A DNA stretch of 64,000 nt from Nostoc sp. CHAB 5844 (GCF_020829595.1 NZ_JAIVFW010000036.1:1-64000); one strand, 5' to 3'; numbered from the stretch's first letter, positions 1 to 9,769 are shown. Numbers and translations: made by a program. Notes: generated from the letters alone by a model not told the origin.

Positions 1-226
1 GGGTGAGAGTAGTACCAATGTAAACTTGGCGTTTGCGATTATTGACCGTGCGTTGAGCTATCCATGAACCATTGTTTCTCTGTTTGCAAGTGAAGCTACC
101 GGAGGCATCTTGGTAATTGAAGCTTTTCCTGGTCGCTAACCATTCTTGCCATTCAGGAGTGCCAATTACGATATCCTCTTGACCGCGCACCCAGTTGTAG
201 AAAACGATAGGGAGTTTAATTTTCAT
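1..226 (-). CDS. N-terminal part of an unidentified protein, cut by the window edge
   Basis: A 75-codon reading frame opens with ATG at 226 and runs off the window start without a stop. The visible part is basic and aromatic-rich: it begins MKIKLPIVFYNWVRGQED and has a W-x-x-WL element, then a GSWIAQR stretch and RKRQVYIG. This pattern resembles the short N-terminal domain I recall from some cyanobacterial integrase-like or regulator proteins, but the similarity is weak and no function can be assigned. A perfect LexA-type operator lies 58 bases upstream of the start, so the gene may belong to the DNA-damage regulon. The ATG was chosen because it is the first start in frame; no good Shine-Dalgarno sequence is visible. 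Confidence 0.55.
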   Translation of the reverse strand, partial: MKIKLPIVFYNWVRGQEDIVIGTPEWQEWLATRKSFNYQDASGSFTCKQRNNGSWIAQRTVNNRKRQVYIGTTLT

Positions 227-283
227 AGATAATAAGGAGTGATGAACTAGGAAATTACTAGATGAACAATTACCTCCAAATAG

Positions 284-299
284 TAGTACAAATGTACTA
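284..299. promoter_or_regulatory. Predicted LexA/SOS-box operator
   Basis: TAGTACAAATGTACTA is an inverted repeat with 7-base arms around AA. Its core AGTACAAATGTACT fits the cyanobacterial LexA consensus I recall (AGTAC-WNW-TGTACT) at every position. It sits between the divergent minus-strand partial gene (start 226) and the sensor kinase (start 527). The spacing suits control of the minus-strand gene better. Confidence 0.6.
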
Positions 300-526
300 A
301 AAAGCAAGAAATACTAGAAAATTAGTAGAAAAACAGAGTTATTGGGTTAAAAGCATTGATATTACGTACAATTATTATTTCTTATCAGAAATAGAAGAAG
401 ATCCAAATATCAGTCGAGCAAAGACCGACAATGCTTTGATGTAAGCGCTAAAAAGCATTTTTCATGACTTAGCATCATCAGGGGAAGCGCTTAAAGGAGT
501 CATTAATAGCAGACAGGGACTCTCCC

Positions 527-2752
527 ATGAATATAAATCCGGGTGAATCAACCGTTGAGTTGAAACAACAATTGCATTCTCAGATTCTTTTTGATCCAGA
601 ATTAGACAAGCACAGTAGTAGTGAACAGTTTCTACTGAGTATCTATAATTCTGTGCAGACATCTATATTTATCGTGGATGTTCTGGAAGATGGAGACTTT
701 CGCTACGTAGCCCTGAATCCTACCCATGAGCGATGGATAGGAATTAGTTCCGAGAATCTGAAGGGGAAAAAACCAGAAGATATTCTCTCGCCTGTTGATG
801 CGGCAAAAGTGCGTCAGCATTATGCTGACTGTGTGCGTTTTGGTAAAACCATTTCCTACGAACAATGCTTGCAATTTCAGGGAGTGGCGACTTGGTGGAG
901 TACCACGCTGACACCAATGCGGGACGCGAACTCTAGAATTTATCGACTGATTGGCACAAGTAGTAATATCACTCCCGTGAAGCAGGTAGCCCAAGCCAAA
1001 GAAATTCAGACAGCCCAAGAACAACTTTTAGAAGCGATCGCCCAATGGATTCGAGAATCGTTAGACTTAGATACACTGCTGCATCAACTTGTCAAAGAAG
1101 TGCGGCATTGTCTGTGTTGCGATCGCATTTTGGTTTACCATATTCAACCTGACGAAACTGGCGTAGTCATAGCCGAATCGACAGTCACAGCCGATTCATG
1201 TCTAGGGCAGAAATTCCCTGACCCTAGCCTGATTGGCAAATATCAAGAACGCAGCGGACGTGGTTGTATTCAAATTGTTGAAGATATCTATACAGATGGG
1301 TTGCATCGTAGCCAAGTAAATTGGCTGGAATCCTTAGCAGTGAGAGCCAATTTAGTTGTACCGATTTGGTCACAGCAGCAGCTTTGGGGGTTGATAACTG
1401 CCCAACATTGCCCTAAACCCCATCAATGGCAAGAAATAGAAATTGACTTGCTAAAACAACTAGCAACCCAAATTGGGATAGCAGTTCACCAAGCCGAACT
1501 CAACGCGCAAGTACAGCATCTCAAAACACAACTAGAATTGCAACAACAGCAACATCAAACCCAACTTGCACTAGTGCGCCGCATTACCGAACAAATCCGC
1601 GATCATCAATCTGCAACTCAGGTATTGCAAACAGCCACTCAAGAATTAGCACAGTTACTACAACTGGAGTCTTGTTACATTGAGATTTATAGCGCTTGCA
1701 GTACTCAGACAACAGTTCCCTACGAATATGCCACTACCTCACCGCCATACCAAGGATTGACGAGAAAAGTTGCAGACTTGCCGGAAGTTTATCAGCAACT
1801 GTTAGCAAAACAGCATTGGCAATCTCTAGAAATAGTGCCGGGATGGCATCCTACATTACAAGTTATCACCCAGTTAGCTTGTCCAATCTTTGATAACCAA
1901 GGGATTTTAGGCAACTTGTGGCTCAGTAGACCAACACAAGAAATGTTTGATGAATTTGAAATTAGTTTAGTGCAGCAAGTAGCCAATGAATGTGCGATCG
2001 CCCTTCGCCAAGCCAAAATTGACTCTACCACTCAGGCACAAATGCAAGCATTAGCACAGCAAGAACGCCTGAAAAACGAATTCTTCAGAACTCTATCCCA
2101 CGAACTACGCACACCCATCACTAGCATTAGCCTCGCCGCCCAAACCCTCGAAAGTGTGCTTACCCCTGAAGGCATCTTAGATATCGAAATCGTACCTCAA
2201 TTATTGCAGATTTTGCATAACGAATGTGGGCGAGAAAGCAAGTTAATCAACGATTTGATGAAACTGACATATCTCGAAGCCGAACCGGATACTCCAACAT
2301 TGATCACCATTGATTTACAAACATGGCTACCTCCCATCGTTGAGTCTTTTCGAGACCTTTCCCATTGCCAAAGACAAAAATTACACCTCAATATTGATCA
2401 TCAACTCCCGCCTCTAGAAACAGATATCACCGATTTAGAGCGGATAGTTACTGAACTTTTACGCTATGCATGCAAATATACTCCGTCGGGCGAAGTCATC
2501 ACCGTGTCTGCTGATTTTAAAGTAGATGCAGTGCAACTGAGTATTAGCAACTCCGGCTTAGAAATTCCAGCCAGTGAGATACCACGAATTTTTGAGCCAT
2601 TCCATCGCCTAATGAAAAATGATCCTTGGACATATAGTGGTACAGGATTAGAAATGGCTTTAGTACAGAAAATGGTCAGACATTTAGGTGGCTCAATATA
2701 TGTAGAGAGTGCAAATGGTCAAACTACCTTCATGATCAAATTTCCTAGATAA
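527..2752 (+). CDS. PAS-GAF-GAF sensor histidine kinase with a degenerate ATP-binding site
   Basis: This 741-residue soluble sensor kinase should autophosphorylate a His and pass the phosphate to a response regulator. Domains in order: PAS (about 45-150), GAF (about 165-320), a coiled linker, a second GAF (about 360-500), HisKA with LSHELRTP (His525), and a HATPase domain. AAAGGAG at about 494 precedes the ATG by a little over 25 bases. No membrane segment is seen. The ATPase is unusual: the N box reads ELLRYACKYT with both expected Asn missing, and the G1 box reads NSGLEIP instead of DxGxGI. The G2 box (GTGLEMALV) is largely kept. The NSG form is, as I recall, shared by many cyanobacterial relatives, but the Tyr in the N box is more exceptional. 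No response regulator gene is adjacent. Confidence 0.9.
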   Translation: MNINPGESTVELKQQLHSQILFDPELDKHSSSEQFLLSIYNSVQTSIFIVDVLEDGDFRYVALNPTHERWIGISSENLKGKKPEDILSPVDAAKVRQHYADCVRFGKTISYEQCLQFQGVATWWSTTLTPMRDANSRIYRLIGTSSNITPVKQVAQAKEIQTAQEQLLEAIAQWIRESLDLDTLLHQLVKEVRHCLCCDRILVYHIQPDETGVVIAESTVTADSCLGQKFPDPSLIGKYQERSGRGCIQIVEDIYTDGLHRSQVNWLESLAVRANLVVPIWSQQQLWGLITAQHCPKPHQWQEIEIDLLKQLATQIGIAVHQAELNAQVQHLKTQLELQQQQHQTQLALVRRITEQIRDHQSATQVLQTATQELAQLLQLESCYIEIYSACSTQTTVPYEYATTSPPYQGLTRKVADLPEVYQQLLAKQHWQSLEIVPGWHPTLQVITQLACPIFDNQGILGNLWLSRPTQEMFDEFEISLVQQVANECAIALRQAKIDSTTQAQMQALAQQERLKNEFFRTLSHELRTPITSISLAAQTLESVLTPEGILDIEIVPQLLQILHNECGRESKLINDLMKLTYLEAEPDTPTLITIDLQTWLPPIVESFRDLSHCQRQKLHLNIDHQLPPLETDITDLERIVTELLRYACKYTPSGEVITVSADFKVDAVQLSISNSGLEIPASEIPRIFEPFHRLMKNDPWTYSGTGLEMALVQKMVRHLGGSIYVESANGQTTFMIKFPR

Positions 2753-2832
2753 AGAATTGAGCAAACAGAATTCAGGAGTCAGAATTCTGTTTGCTCAACC
2801 ACACTGTAACCCGCTTCCTGATTAACTTTACG

Positions 2833-2862
2833 TTGGCAAAACCATGAAAAATCTGCTATAAT
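2833..2862 (+). promoter_or_regulatory. Sigma70-type promoter of tRNA-Lys
   Basis: TTGGCA (2833-2838) and TATAAT (2857-2862) are separated by 18 bases, and the tRNA begins 12 bases after the -10 box. Both hexamers are near consensus. Confidence 0.7.
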
Positions 2863-2874
2863 TCTTAGCAGTGT

Positions 2875-2947
<73 letters not shown>

Positions 2948-3062
2948 TGCTTTCAGCCTTCTCAATCATTACGGTTGACTAAATCAAGGGAATATCCCGC
3001 CGCAAAAGCCTTGATTTTTGATGATTTTTAGCGATCGCTCCTGTGTTTTCGTAGGGGCGATC

Positions 3063-3266
3063 GCTGCTAGTAATTTTCAACAAATGGCTATAGAAGCTCA
3101 TCAAATTAAAGGTGCTAGTGCCAATATTGGCGCTAAAGCTATGCACTGCGCTGCTGAACAATTAGAACAACTAGCTTGGAACCATGAGCATCAAGGTACT
3201 ACTAAGTTAATTACTGAGTTAGAAAATTTGGTCAATCAAATTCAAGTCTTTTTAACAAAAAGATAA
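3063..3266 (+). pseudogene. Hpt (histidine phosphotransfer) domain remnant
   Basis: The frame from about 3063 encodes AIEAHQIKGASANIGAKAM followed by a helix ending in LENLVNQIQVFLTKR and a stop. AHQIKGASANIGA is the phospho-accepting motif of Hpt domains (His in AHxxKG). An intact domain is about 110 residues; the first helices are missing and upstream sequence is a HIP1-rich spacer after the tRNA. An ATG at 3084 could start a 60-residue peptide, but a working four-helix bundle is unlikely. It is most likely the tail of a lost hybrid kinase or Hpt protein. Confidence 0.6.
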
Positions 3267-3349
3267 GATTCAGCAGAGAAATCAGTTCTATTTTTAATAA
3301 TATTTACTCATAAATAAACAATAACTATCAGCAGAGATTTTTTTATAAG

Positions 3350-5491
3350 TTAGCTAGTAATCAACTGCTGAAAGCGCTCATTATTTGCAATCTCATCAAA
3401 ATCTATATCAGTTGCAGCATCTTCTTTATATCTGGGATTAATTTCAATTGCCTGTTGGAGACATTCAATAGCTAATTGGGCTTGTTTTTGTAGTGCATAA
3501 CATGCTGCTTTATTGTAATAAGCAATAGCATAGTCTGGTTTAATTTCTAAGGCTTTATTAAATGCAGCGATCGCATCATCATCAAGCCCTAATCTTACTA
3601 AAGTGTAACCGCGTTTATCCCATATTTTCGGAGAGTCAGGTTGGAGTTGTAGTGCTTGATCGAATGAAGCTAATGCTTCTTCATATTCTTCCAATTCTAT
3701 GAGAGATAAACCACGATTTAACCAAGCAGTTGCATCATCAGGTTTGATTTTTGTCGCTTTATTAAAACTAGCAAAAGCTTGCTTGTGTTGGCGGAGATTA
3801 CCGAAAGCAACGCCGCGATCGCACCATGCTTGATGATAATCTGGTTGAAGTTTGATTGCTTGATCGTAAGAGGCGATCGCATCTTTGTAACGCTTTAATC
3901 TTCCGAGAGTTATGCCGTGTTTTAACCAAGCAGTTGCATTATCTGGTTGGATTTTGACTGCTTGATTATAGCAGGCGATCGCCTCTTCATATTGCTTTTG
4001 AGCAAATAAATCATTACCCTGTTGGATATCAGCCTCTGCTGATATTGGCGGTTCCTCGGTTTGTTCCGCTTTTGAATCTATAATTTCTTGCAGAATTAAC
4101 TCTTTGCGTTGTTGAGCATCTAACTGTAACTCTGAAAGTTGAGCCACAAATTCTGTTTCTAATTTTTCGAGTTTTTCGAGAATAAATAATTTTTGGTGTT
4201 GAGCATTTATCTGCAACTCTGAAAATTGTGCTGTAAACTCTAAACCAGACTTCTCCAAATTTTCAATAATTAAATCTTTCCGCTTTTGGATATCTAGCTG
4301 TGATTCTGCTTGCAATTTTTCGAGATTCTCTAATACTTGTCGCTCATATTGGGATTGTAAACCCGATATTTGAGATTTAATACTATTTTCTAGCTCTATT
4401 ATATTTTGTAGTGTTTTATCTTTTTGTTGTTCTGCATTTACTCTAATTCCAGCCAACTGGGAGATAAAATCTTGTTGAGTTTCGCTCAATTCCTCAAGCA
4501 GATTATCTTTTCGCTGCTGACTTTCTGAGCGTAGTCCCGAAATATGCAAATTAAAACTTTGTTCTGATTCTGCTATATTTTTCTGAGTTTTATCTTTTTG
4601 TTGTTCAGCATCTACCCTAATTCCAGCCAACTGCGAGATGAATTCGGCTTGGGATTTCAATAAACCCTCAAGCAAGCCATCTTTTTGCTGCTGAAAATCA
4701 GATTGTAAATTTGTAATTTGAGCTATAAATTCATTTTTAGATTTTTCTAGATATTCCCATGTTAAATTTTTTTGTTTTTCATTACCTAATTTTGTTTCCG
4801 CAATTTGCGAAGCAAACTCAGATTCTAAATTTCCGATATTTTCTAAGGTTGTATCACGTTTTTGTTGAGTAGTTAGCTGAAGTTCTTGTAATTGATTACT
4901 AAATTCTGATTCTAGATTTTCTAGATGCTTTTGCAGATTCTTTATTTCTGTCTCTAAACCTGATAAAAAGCTATCTTTTGATTGGATTAAATCAGACTTA
5001 AAAGTAGCTAAATTATCTTGTTCTTGTTTTATCTTCTGTTGTAAAGCTGCCGATTTATTATCTAATTCTCGATTGATTTTTTTGACTTCTTGAATCAGAT
5101 TTTCGGCTTCTTGCTTAACAATAGTTATCTGGTTTTGTAACTTTTCTATTCCTTGTAGCTGTCCCATTGCTCTGTCAACAATTTCTCGAATGGCTACTCG
5201 CCTTAATAGCCAAAATAAAGCAATCACTGCTACAGGAAATAAACTTAATATAACTAACCAGACATTGAGCAAAATAGTTGTTTGATTTAAATTAGCTGGA
5301 ACTTGCTCCCGCAGTCGGTTTAATTCTTCCCGTTCTTGATTGGAGAGTACTTGCGCTACAGTTTGTTCTTTGGCGATGGCTGGCGTATGTCCACTAGCCA
5401 TCGCCAAAGACAGCAGCAAGGGTGAAAAAGCGATCGCACTTTTCAATACTAATGCTAAGACAAATTGATTCTTGCTGTTCATCGCAACCAT
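3350..5491 (-). CDS. Membrane-anchored coiled-coil protein with C-terminal TPR repeats
   Basis: 713 residues. An N-terminal signal peptide (hydrophobic core about 10-32, AIA-K near 41) is followed by a short exported segment, a transmembrane helix near 70-95 (LLNVWLVILSLFPVAVIALF), and a long coiled coil of about 370 residues (about 100-470). The C-terminal 220 residues are about six TPR units of the AIACYNQAVKIQPDNATAW type. The coiled coil carries internal duplications: FISQLAGIRV-AEQQKDKT occurs twice, 58 residues apart, with other degenerate copies. TPR units bind partner proteins, so a scaffold role at the plasma membrane is an inference; the family has no known reaction. It stands alone, with no close gene on the same strand upstream. 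Confidence 0.85.
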   Translation of the reverse strand: MVAMNSKNQFVLALVLKSAIAFSPLLLSLAMASGHTPAIAKEQTVAQVLSNQEREELNRLREQVPANLNQTTILLNVWLVILSLFPVAVIALFWLLRRVAIREIVDRAMGQLQGIEKLQNQITIVKQEAENLIQEVKKINRELDNKSAALQQKIKQEQDNLATFKSDLIQSKDSFLSGLETEIKNLQKHLENLESEFSNQLQELQLTTQQKRDTTLENIGNLESEFASQIAETKLGNEKQKNLTWEYLEKSKNEFIAQITNLQSDFQQQKDGLLEGLLKSQAEFISQLAGIRVDAEQQKDKTQKNIAESEQSFNLHISGLRSESQQRKDNLLEELSETQQDFISQLAGIRVNAEQQKDKTLQNIIELENSIKSQISGLQSQYERQVLENLEKLQAESQLDIQKRKDLIIENLEKSGLEFTAQFSELQINAQHQKLFILEKLEKLETEFVAQLSELQLDAQQRKELILQEIIDSKAEQTEEPPISAEADIQQGNDLFAQKQYEEAIACYNQAVKIQPDNATAWLKHGITLGRLKRYKDAIASYDQAIKLQPDYHQAWCDRGVAFGNLRQHKQAFASFNKATKIKPDDATAWLNRGLSLIELEEYEEALASFDQALQLQPDSPKIWDKRGYTLVRLGLDDDAIAAFNKALEIKPDYAIAYYNKAACYALQKQAQLAIECLQQAIEINPRYKEDAATDIDFDEIANNERFQQLITS

Positions 5492-5574
5492 CTCGATTTG
5501 TTCGTGCCTTTTCCAATCTATAACAGAATTTAGCGATCGGTGATTTATGCTGACTCCACAATAGCTAGAGAAAG

Positions 5575-6252
5575 TTAGTGGACAGGAAAAATTATCCTGA
5601 AAGTCAAATTGATTCTGGGTTCAACCTTTTTTGATGTTTTGGGAATTTGATGTTGCCAAAAATGCTGCGTTGTACCAGCCATCAGCAAAAAGCTACCATG
5701 TGTTAGCTCAACTTCGGCTTTCAAATCTTTGTTGTGCTTGTGTCTGAACATAAACCTCCTAGCACCACCAAAGCTAACAGAAGCAATTACAGGATTTTTA
5801 CCTAGTTCTTTTTCTGCATCCGTATGCCAAGAAATTCCATCATTTCCATCGCGGTAAAGATTAAGTAAAACACTGTTAAATTTCGCTCGTGCAACCTTCT
5901 CAACCCGCTCTTTTACTTGTAGTAAAGTTGGTGTCCAAGGTTCTGGTTCTAGATGAATACCTGAGAATGTATACGAGTGTTCTTTATCTCCATACCATGC
6001 AGTTTTTCTCGGCAAATTTACTTCTTTACCATAGACATACATACTATCTTGTCGCCATTTTATTTCATCTTGCAGCAATCGAAAAAACTCATCACTTTCT
6101 TGCTTGTTGAAGAAATTGCGATAAAAAGTAACTTCAGCATCTGGTATAGATAATCTTTCTGCCATGCTCTCGTCAGTTACTTCATCTCTAACATCAATAA
6201 ACCCTGAGAACAAGTTTCCTTGAATAAAATCTGGAGAAGTTTTACTTTTCAT
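5575..6252 (-). CDS. AlkB-type 2-oxoglutarate/Fe(II) dioxygenase
   Basis: 225 residues, matching the compact AlkB/ALKBH2-3-like family that oxidatively removes alkyl groups from DNA or RNA bases. The iron triad is visible: His143 and Asp145 in SWHTDAEKELG and His201 in WQHQIPKT. The 2-oxoglutarate-binding arginines are in EPRINLTFR (Arg213, Arg219). The substrate-lid region with PRKTAWYGD is also typical. It lies 19 bases downstream of the methyltransferase-like gene on the same strand, so the two are probably co-transcribed. No LexA box is seen upstream of the pair. Confidence 0.9.
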   Translation of the reverse strand: MKSKTSPDFIQGNLFSGFIDVRDEVTDESMAERLSIPDAEVTFYRNFFNKQESDEFFRLLQDEIKWRQDSMYVYGKEVNLPRKTAWYGDKEHSYTFSGIHLEPEPWTPTLLQVKERVEKVARAKFNSVLLNLYRDGNDGISWHTDAEKELGKNPVIASVSFGGARRFMFRHKHNKDLKAEVELTHGSFLLMAGTTQHFWQHQIPKTSKKVEPRINLTFRIIFPVH

Positions 6253-6271
6253 AAATTTTTATTCCTCAATG

Positions 6272-7072
6272 TTATGGCAAGTTCACTGAGAATTGTCTCT
6301 CATACCTATCTATTTTAACAATCTCATATCTTCTAGTTTTAATGTAGAAAACTTCACCATTAATTGGTTCGTTTGAGGTTACTGAGTTTTTAATTTGACA
6401 AGATTGCGAAAATAATTCGTAAAATTTATCTAACCTATCTTTACAATGATTGCCTGGACTAGTGCAAATAATGCGATTTAATCCTTTAAATGAATTAATC
6501 ATTAATCGATATAGTTGTTCTAGACTAAAAACTTCTACATCAATGATGTTAGAGAAAATGTGAATTTTAATATTATCTTGATTTGAGACTAAATTACCAT
6601 AATTTAAATCATCAATATATTGGTTAATTACTCGTAGTATAGTCTGTGGAGAAAGATTATTTTGGAACATTTGTTTAATAAAGTGGCAACCGCGTTTTAG
6701 TGAGATTGAAGATGGCTCGATCAGAGTAATCGACATTATATTGGGTTTAATACGATGTTGAATGAAATAGTCAATCAAAACGCAAGTTGCCAGCGCTTGA
6801 CCACATCCCCAATCGATAATTTCTATATTTTTACTATCTGTGTATAAAAAGTTAGTTAAGTCAAATGCTGCACGAAGCTTGTAAAAATGATGTCCACCAT
6901 AACAAGCAATGTATCTGTCACATTCGGTTTCGTTATTTAACACTGCTGTGCCGTGATCTAAGCCCTCAAACATACTGCGAACACTTACTATATTCATACA
7001 TCTCTCTACACAAGGTCTGTAAACATCATCAAAAAATCTTATTTGCGCTGTCTCTACGTTTGGAATGTTCAT
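6272..7072 (-). CDS. Class I SAM-dependent methyltransferase-like protein
   Basis: 266 residues. EIIDWGCGQALATCVLIDY (near residue 90) is the glycine-rich SAM-binding motif I on a strand-loop-helix, and SITLIEPSSISLKRG provides the acidic residue at the end of strand 2. The rest gives no clear substrate family. It is the promoter-proximal member of a two-gene operon with the AlkB-like gene, which suggests nucleic-acid or small-molecule modification, but that is inference. Start ATG at 7072 was chosen because no earlier in-frame start is convincing. Codon use is AT-richer than the neighbours. Confidence 0.7.
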   Translation of the reverse strand: MNIPNVETAQIRFFDDVYRPCVERCMNIVSVRSMFEGLDHGTAVLNNETECDRYIACYGGHHFYKLRAAFDLTNFLYTDSKNIEIIDWGCGQALATCVLIDYFIQHRIKPNIMSITLIEPSSISLKRGCHFIKQMFQNNLSPQTILRVINQYIDDLNYGNLVSNQDNIKIHIFSNIIDVEVFSLEQLYRLMINSFKGLNRIICTSPGNHCKDRLDKFYELFSQSCQIKNSVTSNEPINGEVFYIKTRRYEIVKIDRYERQFSVNLP

Positions 7073-7291
7073 GAAAGTAACGGTAAATGCACTGCTATCT
7101 CTTGTTAAAATTTTTGCTAAACAAGATTAACAAAAGCGTACAGCAGTTCCAAAAAAAATGAAATATAGCTTGTACTTAGTCATTAGCGATAACAAATGAC
7201 CAATGACTAATATCCAGAGCGACTTGTGGTGAACATTTCTGAGATGGTAACGTCTACAAGTTGGCACAGGAGTAGAAAAAGTTTTCCAATC

Positions 7292-9337
7292 ATGAAGCGC
7301 AGACACAAAGTAGCTGGTTTTCAAGAGTCACTCTTCAGTCTTAGCTTAATCTCAACATATTTCGTACCTAACTCTACTGTTGTTGCTGCACCACCGAGAA
7401 CCCCAGATAAAACAGTGAATTGCGAGATTTTAGTAGTAGGTGGTGGACTTTCTGGGGTAGCCACAGCTTACGAGGGGTTACTAGCAGGCCGAACAGTATG
7501 TTTGACAGAAATTACCGATTGGTTGGGAGGACAAATTTCTTCTCAGGGGACATCTGCGTTAGATGAAAGACCAACCCAACGCGATCGCCAATTCTATTCT
7601 CGTGGGTATACTGAATTACGCAACCGCATTCAACGCCATTACGGCAAACTTAACCCTGGTGAGTGCTGGGTAAGTGACTCTTGTTTTCTCCCCCGCGATG
7701 CACATACAATTCTGACGCAGATGCTGAAGGATGCAGAAAAAAAGGGTAAAGGTAAGTTGGAATGGTTTCCTAATACTGTAATTAAGGAATTAAATATTAA
7801 TCCTAATGGGAAAATAATTGATAGTGCGATCGCTATTCAACACCAACCAATTAAAGGCGCACCACCTCTCAATACCTTCACCTTATCTCAAACCATTGAG
7901 GATGCCTATCGCTACCAAAACTCATCTCGCTTGAGCAAAAAAATTATCCGCTTGGTTCCCAAAATTCCCAAAAAATCGACCACCAGCAATTCACCGCAGT
8001 GGTACGTGATCGACGCTAGTGAAACCGGAGAAATTATTGCTTTAGCAGATGTTCCTTATCGCCTGGGTATTGATGGCCGTTCTTTTTTAGAACCGTCTTC
8101 TTCCAGCGCCAGCAATGATGCTTACTGTACGCAAGGTTTTACCTACACCTTTGCAATGGAGGCCACCAAGGAACCACAACCCCAAACAATGCCCCCATTC
8201 TATTTACAGTATTCACCATATTTCAGCTATGAATTAAAAAGATTAGCAAACTTTGATTTGGTTTTTACCTATCGTCGCATTTGGAATCATACAAAAGGAC
8301 AACCCACACAATTCAACGGTGTGAGATTCACCGCCCCCACTCCCAGGGACATCTCCATGCAGAACTGGACTTGGGGTAATGACTACCGTCCTGGAACTGC
8401 CAATGATAACTTAATTTACACTCGCCAACAACTGCAAAGCACTGGACAGTTAAAGCCAGGCGGCTGGACGGGGGGACTGCGGACAGGAACTCTACGCCAA
8501 GGTGAAGAAAATGCCCTGGCATATTATTACTGGCTGGTAGCTGGAACTACAGATTCCCAGTTAGGTAAGGGTGTGAAGCAACCGCGAACCAATAATAGAT
8601 TGTTAACTGGGCTAAAGTCGCCAATGGGTACGGTGCATGGTTTGTCAAAATATCCTTATATGCGGGAAGCTAGGCGGATAATTGGTCGCCCTAGTTGGGG
8701 ACAATCCCAAGGCTTTACGATTTGGGAAGTTGATATTTCTCGCCGCAACTATAACGATGAGTACTACCGTAAAACTTTAACTGCGGATACTTATCGCCAG
8801 TTAAAAGCGACACTGGCAGGTTTAGAAGCCGCGTCAGTGATTACTGGGCAAGTCTCACCAGACAAAGCATTACGCCGCAGCCGTTCCACAATTTATCCTG
8901 ATGCTGTGGGTATTGGTCACTACGCCATAGACTTTCATCCTTGCATGGTTAAAAGTCCACCCGAAACCCCCGGTAACAAAGAACGTCCAGGAGAAAGACG
9001 CGGCGCTGGACAGGCTTATCCGTTTCAAATTGCGCTTAGGGCAATGATTCCGCAAAAAATCGACAATTTAATCGTTGGTGGTAAGAGTATTGCTACCAGC
9101 CATATTGCCTCGGCTGCTTATCGGGTACATTCCTTTGAATGGTCTTCTGGTGCGGCTGCGGGAACTGTAGCAGCTTTTGCCCTGAAAAATAATATTGCAC
9201 CTTACCAACTAGTGGATGATTTACCAAAACCAGAACCACAACTCCAAGCCTTGAAGCGCTTGTTAGAGAAAAATGGTAATCCCACTGCCTTTCCTGACAC
9301 TTCAATTTTTAATCAAAACTGGGACGATTGGCGGTAA
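7292..9337 (+). CDS. Exported FAD-dependent oxidoreductase
   Basis: About 680 residues. A hydrophobic, signal-like N terminus ends near VVAAPP and is followed by the dinucleotide-binding fold ILVVGGGLSGVATAYEG (GxGxxG) and the GGQISSQGTSALDE segment typical of the FAD_oxidored family (PF12831). A C-terminal FAD-closing region with NLIVGGKSIATSHIASAAYR follows. The substrate is unknown. The reading frame extends to a GTG at 7226 and an ATG at 7244; the ATG at 7292 was preferred because it gives the cleanest signal peptide. The gene is monocistronic, with the MazF-like gene converging on it. Confidence 0.82.
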   Translation: MKRRHKVAGFQESLFSLSLISTYFVPNSTVVAAPPRTPDKTVNCEILVVGGGLSGVATAYEGLLAGRTVCLTEITDWLGGQISSQGTSALDERPTQRDRQFYSRGYTELRNRIQRHYGKLNPGECWVSDSCFLPRDAHTILTQMLKDAEKKGKGKLEWFPNTVIKELNINPNGKIIDSAIAIQHQPIKGAPPLNTFTLSQTIEDAYRYQNSSRLSKKIIRLVPKIPKKSTTSNSPQWYVIDASETGEIIALADVPYRLGIDGRSFLEPSSSSASNDAYCTQGFTYTFAMEATKEPQPQTMPPFYLQYSPYFSYELKRLANFDLVFTYRRIWNHTKGQPTQFNGVRFTAPTPRDISMQNWTWGNDYRPGTANDNLIYTRQQLQSTGQLKPGGWTGGLRTGTLRQGEENALAYYYWLVAGTTDSQLGKGVKQPRTNNRLLTGLKSPMGTVHGLSKYPYMREARRIIGRPSWGQSQGFTIWEVDISRRNYNDEYYRKTLTADTYRQLKATLAGLEAASVITGQVSPDKALRRSRSTIYPDAVGIGHYAIDFHPCMVKSPPETPGNKERPGERRGAGQAYPFQIALRAMIPQKIDNLIVGGKSIATSHIASAAYRVHSFEWSSGAAAGTVAAFALKNNIAPYQLVDDLPKPEPQLQALKRLLEKNGNPTAFPDTSIFNQNWDDWR

Positions 9338-9430
9338 TTGCTGCACTTAAGAATTGGGAATGAGAATCATGGGATTTTCATTCTCAATCTTAACTCTGAG
9401 GAGTAGTGCGATCGCTATTTTAATTTCAAC

Positions 9431-9769
9431 TCAACTCAATCCTAAATGCAATTTCAATGCAGCATCAACTAATATCATCATGTCTTGGTTTAAACTACCT
9501 ATTACTTCGCCAATGATTCGCTGCTTGGAAATAGTTCTTACTTGCTGTGCTTGCACTTTAGAAGGCTTTGTTAAACCACTATCTTCTGATTGAAGCAAAA
9601 CCTCAAAGGGATAAATGCGGCTGACATTGGCAGTCAAGGGTAAAATTGTCACTGTAGTAGCAGCACGATTACTTACATCATTACTTACTATTAACACCGG
9701 ACGGCGTTTATCCATTTCTGAACCCACCACCGGACTTAGCTCTGCATAATAAATATCACCACGTTTCAT
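9431..9769 (-). CDS. MazF/PemK-type mRNA interferase toxin
   Basis: 112 residues, the usual size. The N-terminal MKRGDIYYAELSPVVGSE and RRPVLIVSND motifs, a Thr-rich TVTILPLT strand and the C-terminal helix (MMILVDAALKLHLGL) are characteristic of the MazF/PemK fold. Members cleave mRNA in a sequence-specific way and are held inactive by the cognate antitoxin. Its start overlaps the upstream antitoxin by 14 bases, the usual translational coupling. The active-site Arg and Thr region appears intact, so the toxin is probably functional. Confidence 0.9.
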   Translation of the reverse strand: MKRGDIYYAELSPVVGSEMDKRRPVLIVSNDVSNRAATTVTILPLTANVSRIYPFEVLLQSEDSGLTKPSKVQAQQVRTISKQRIIGEVIGSLNQDMMILVDAALKLHLGLS

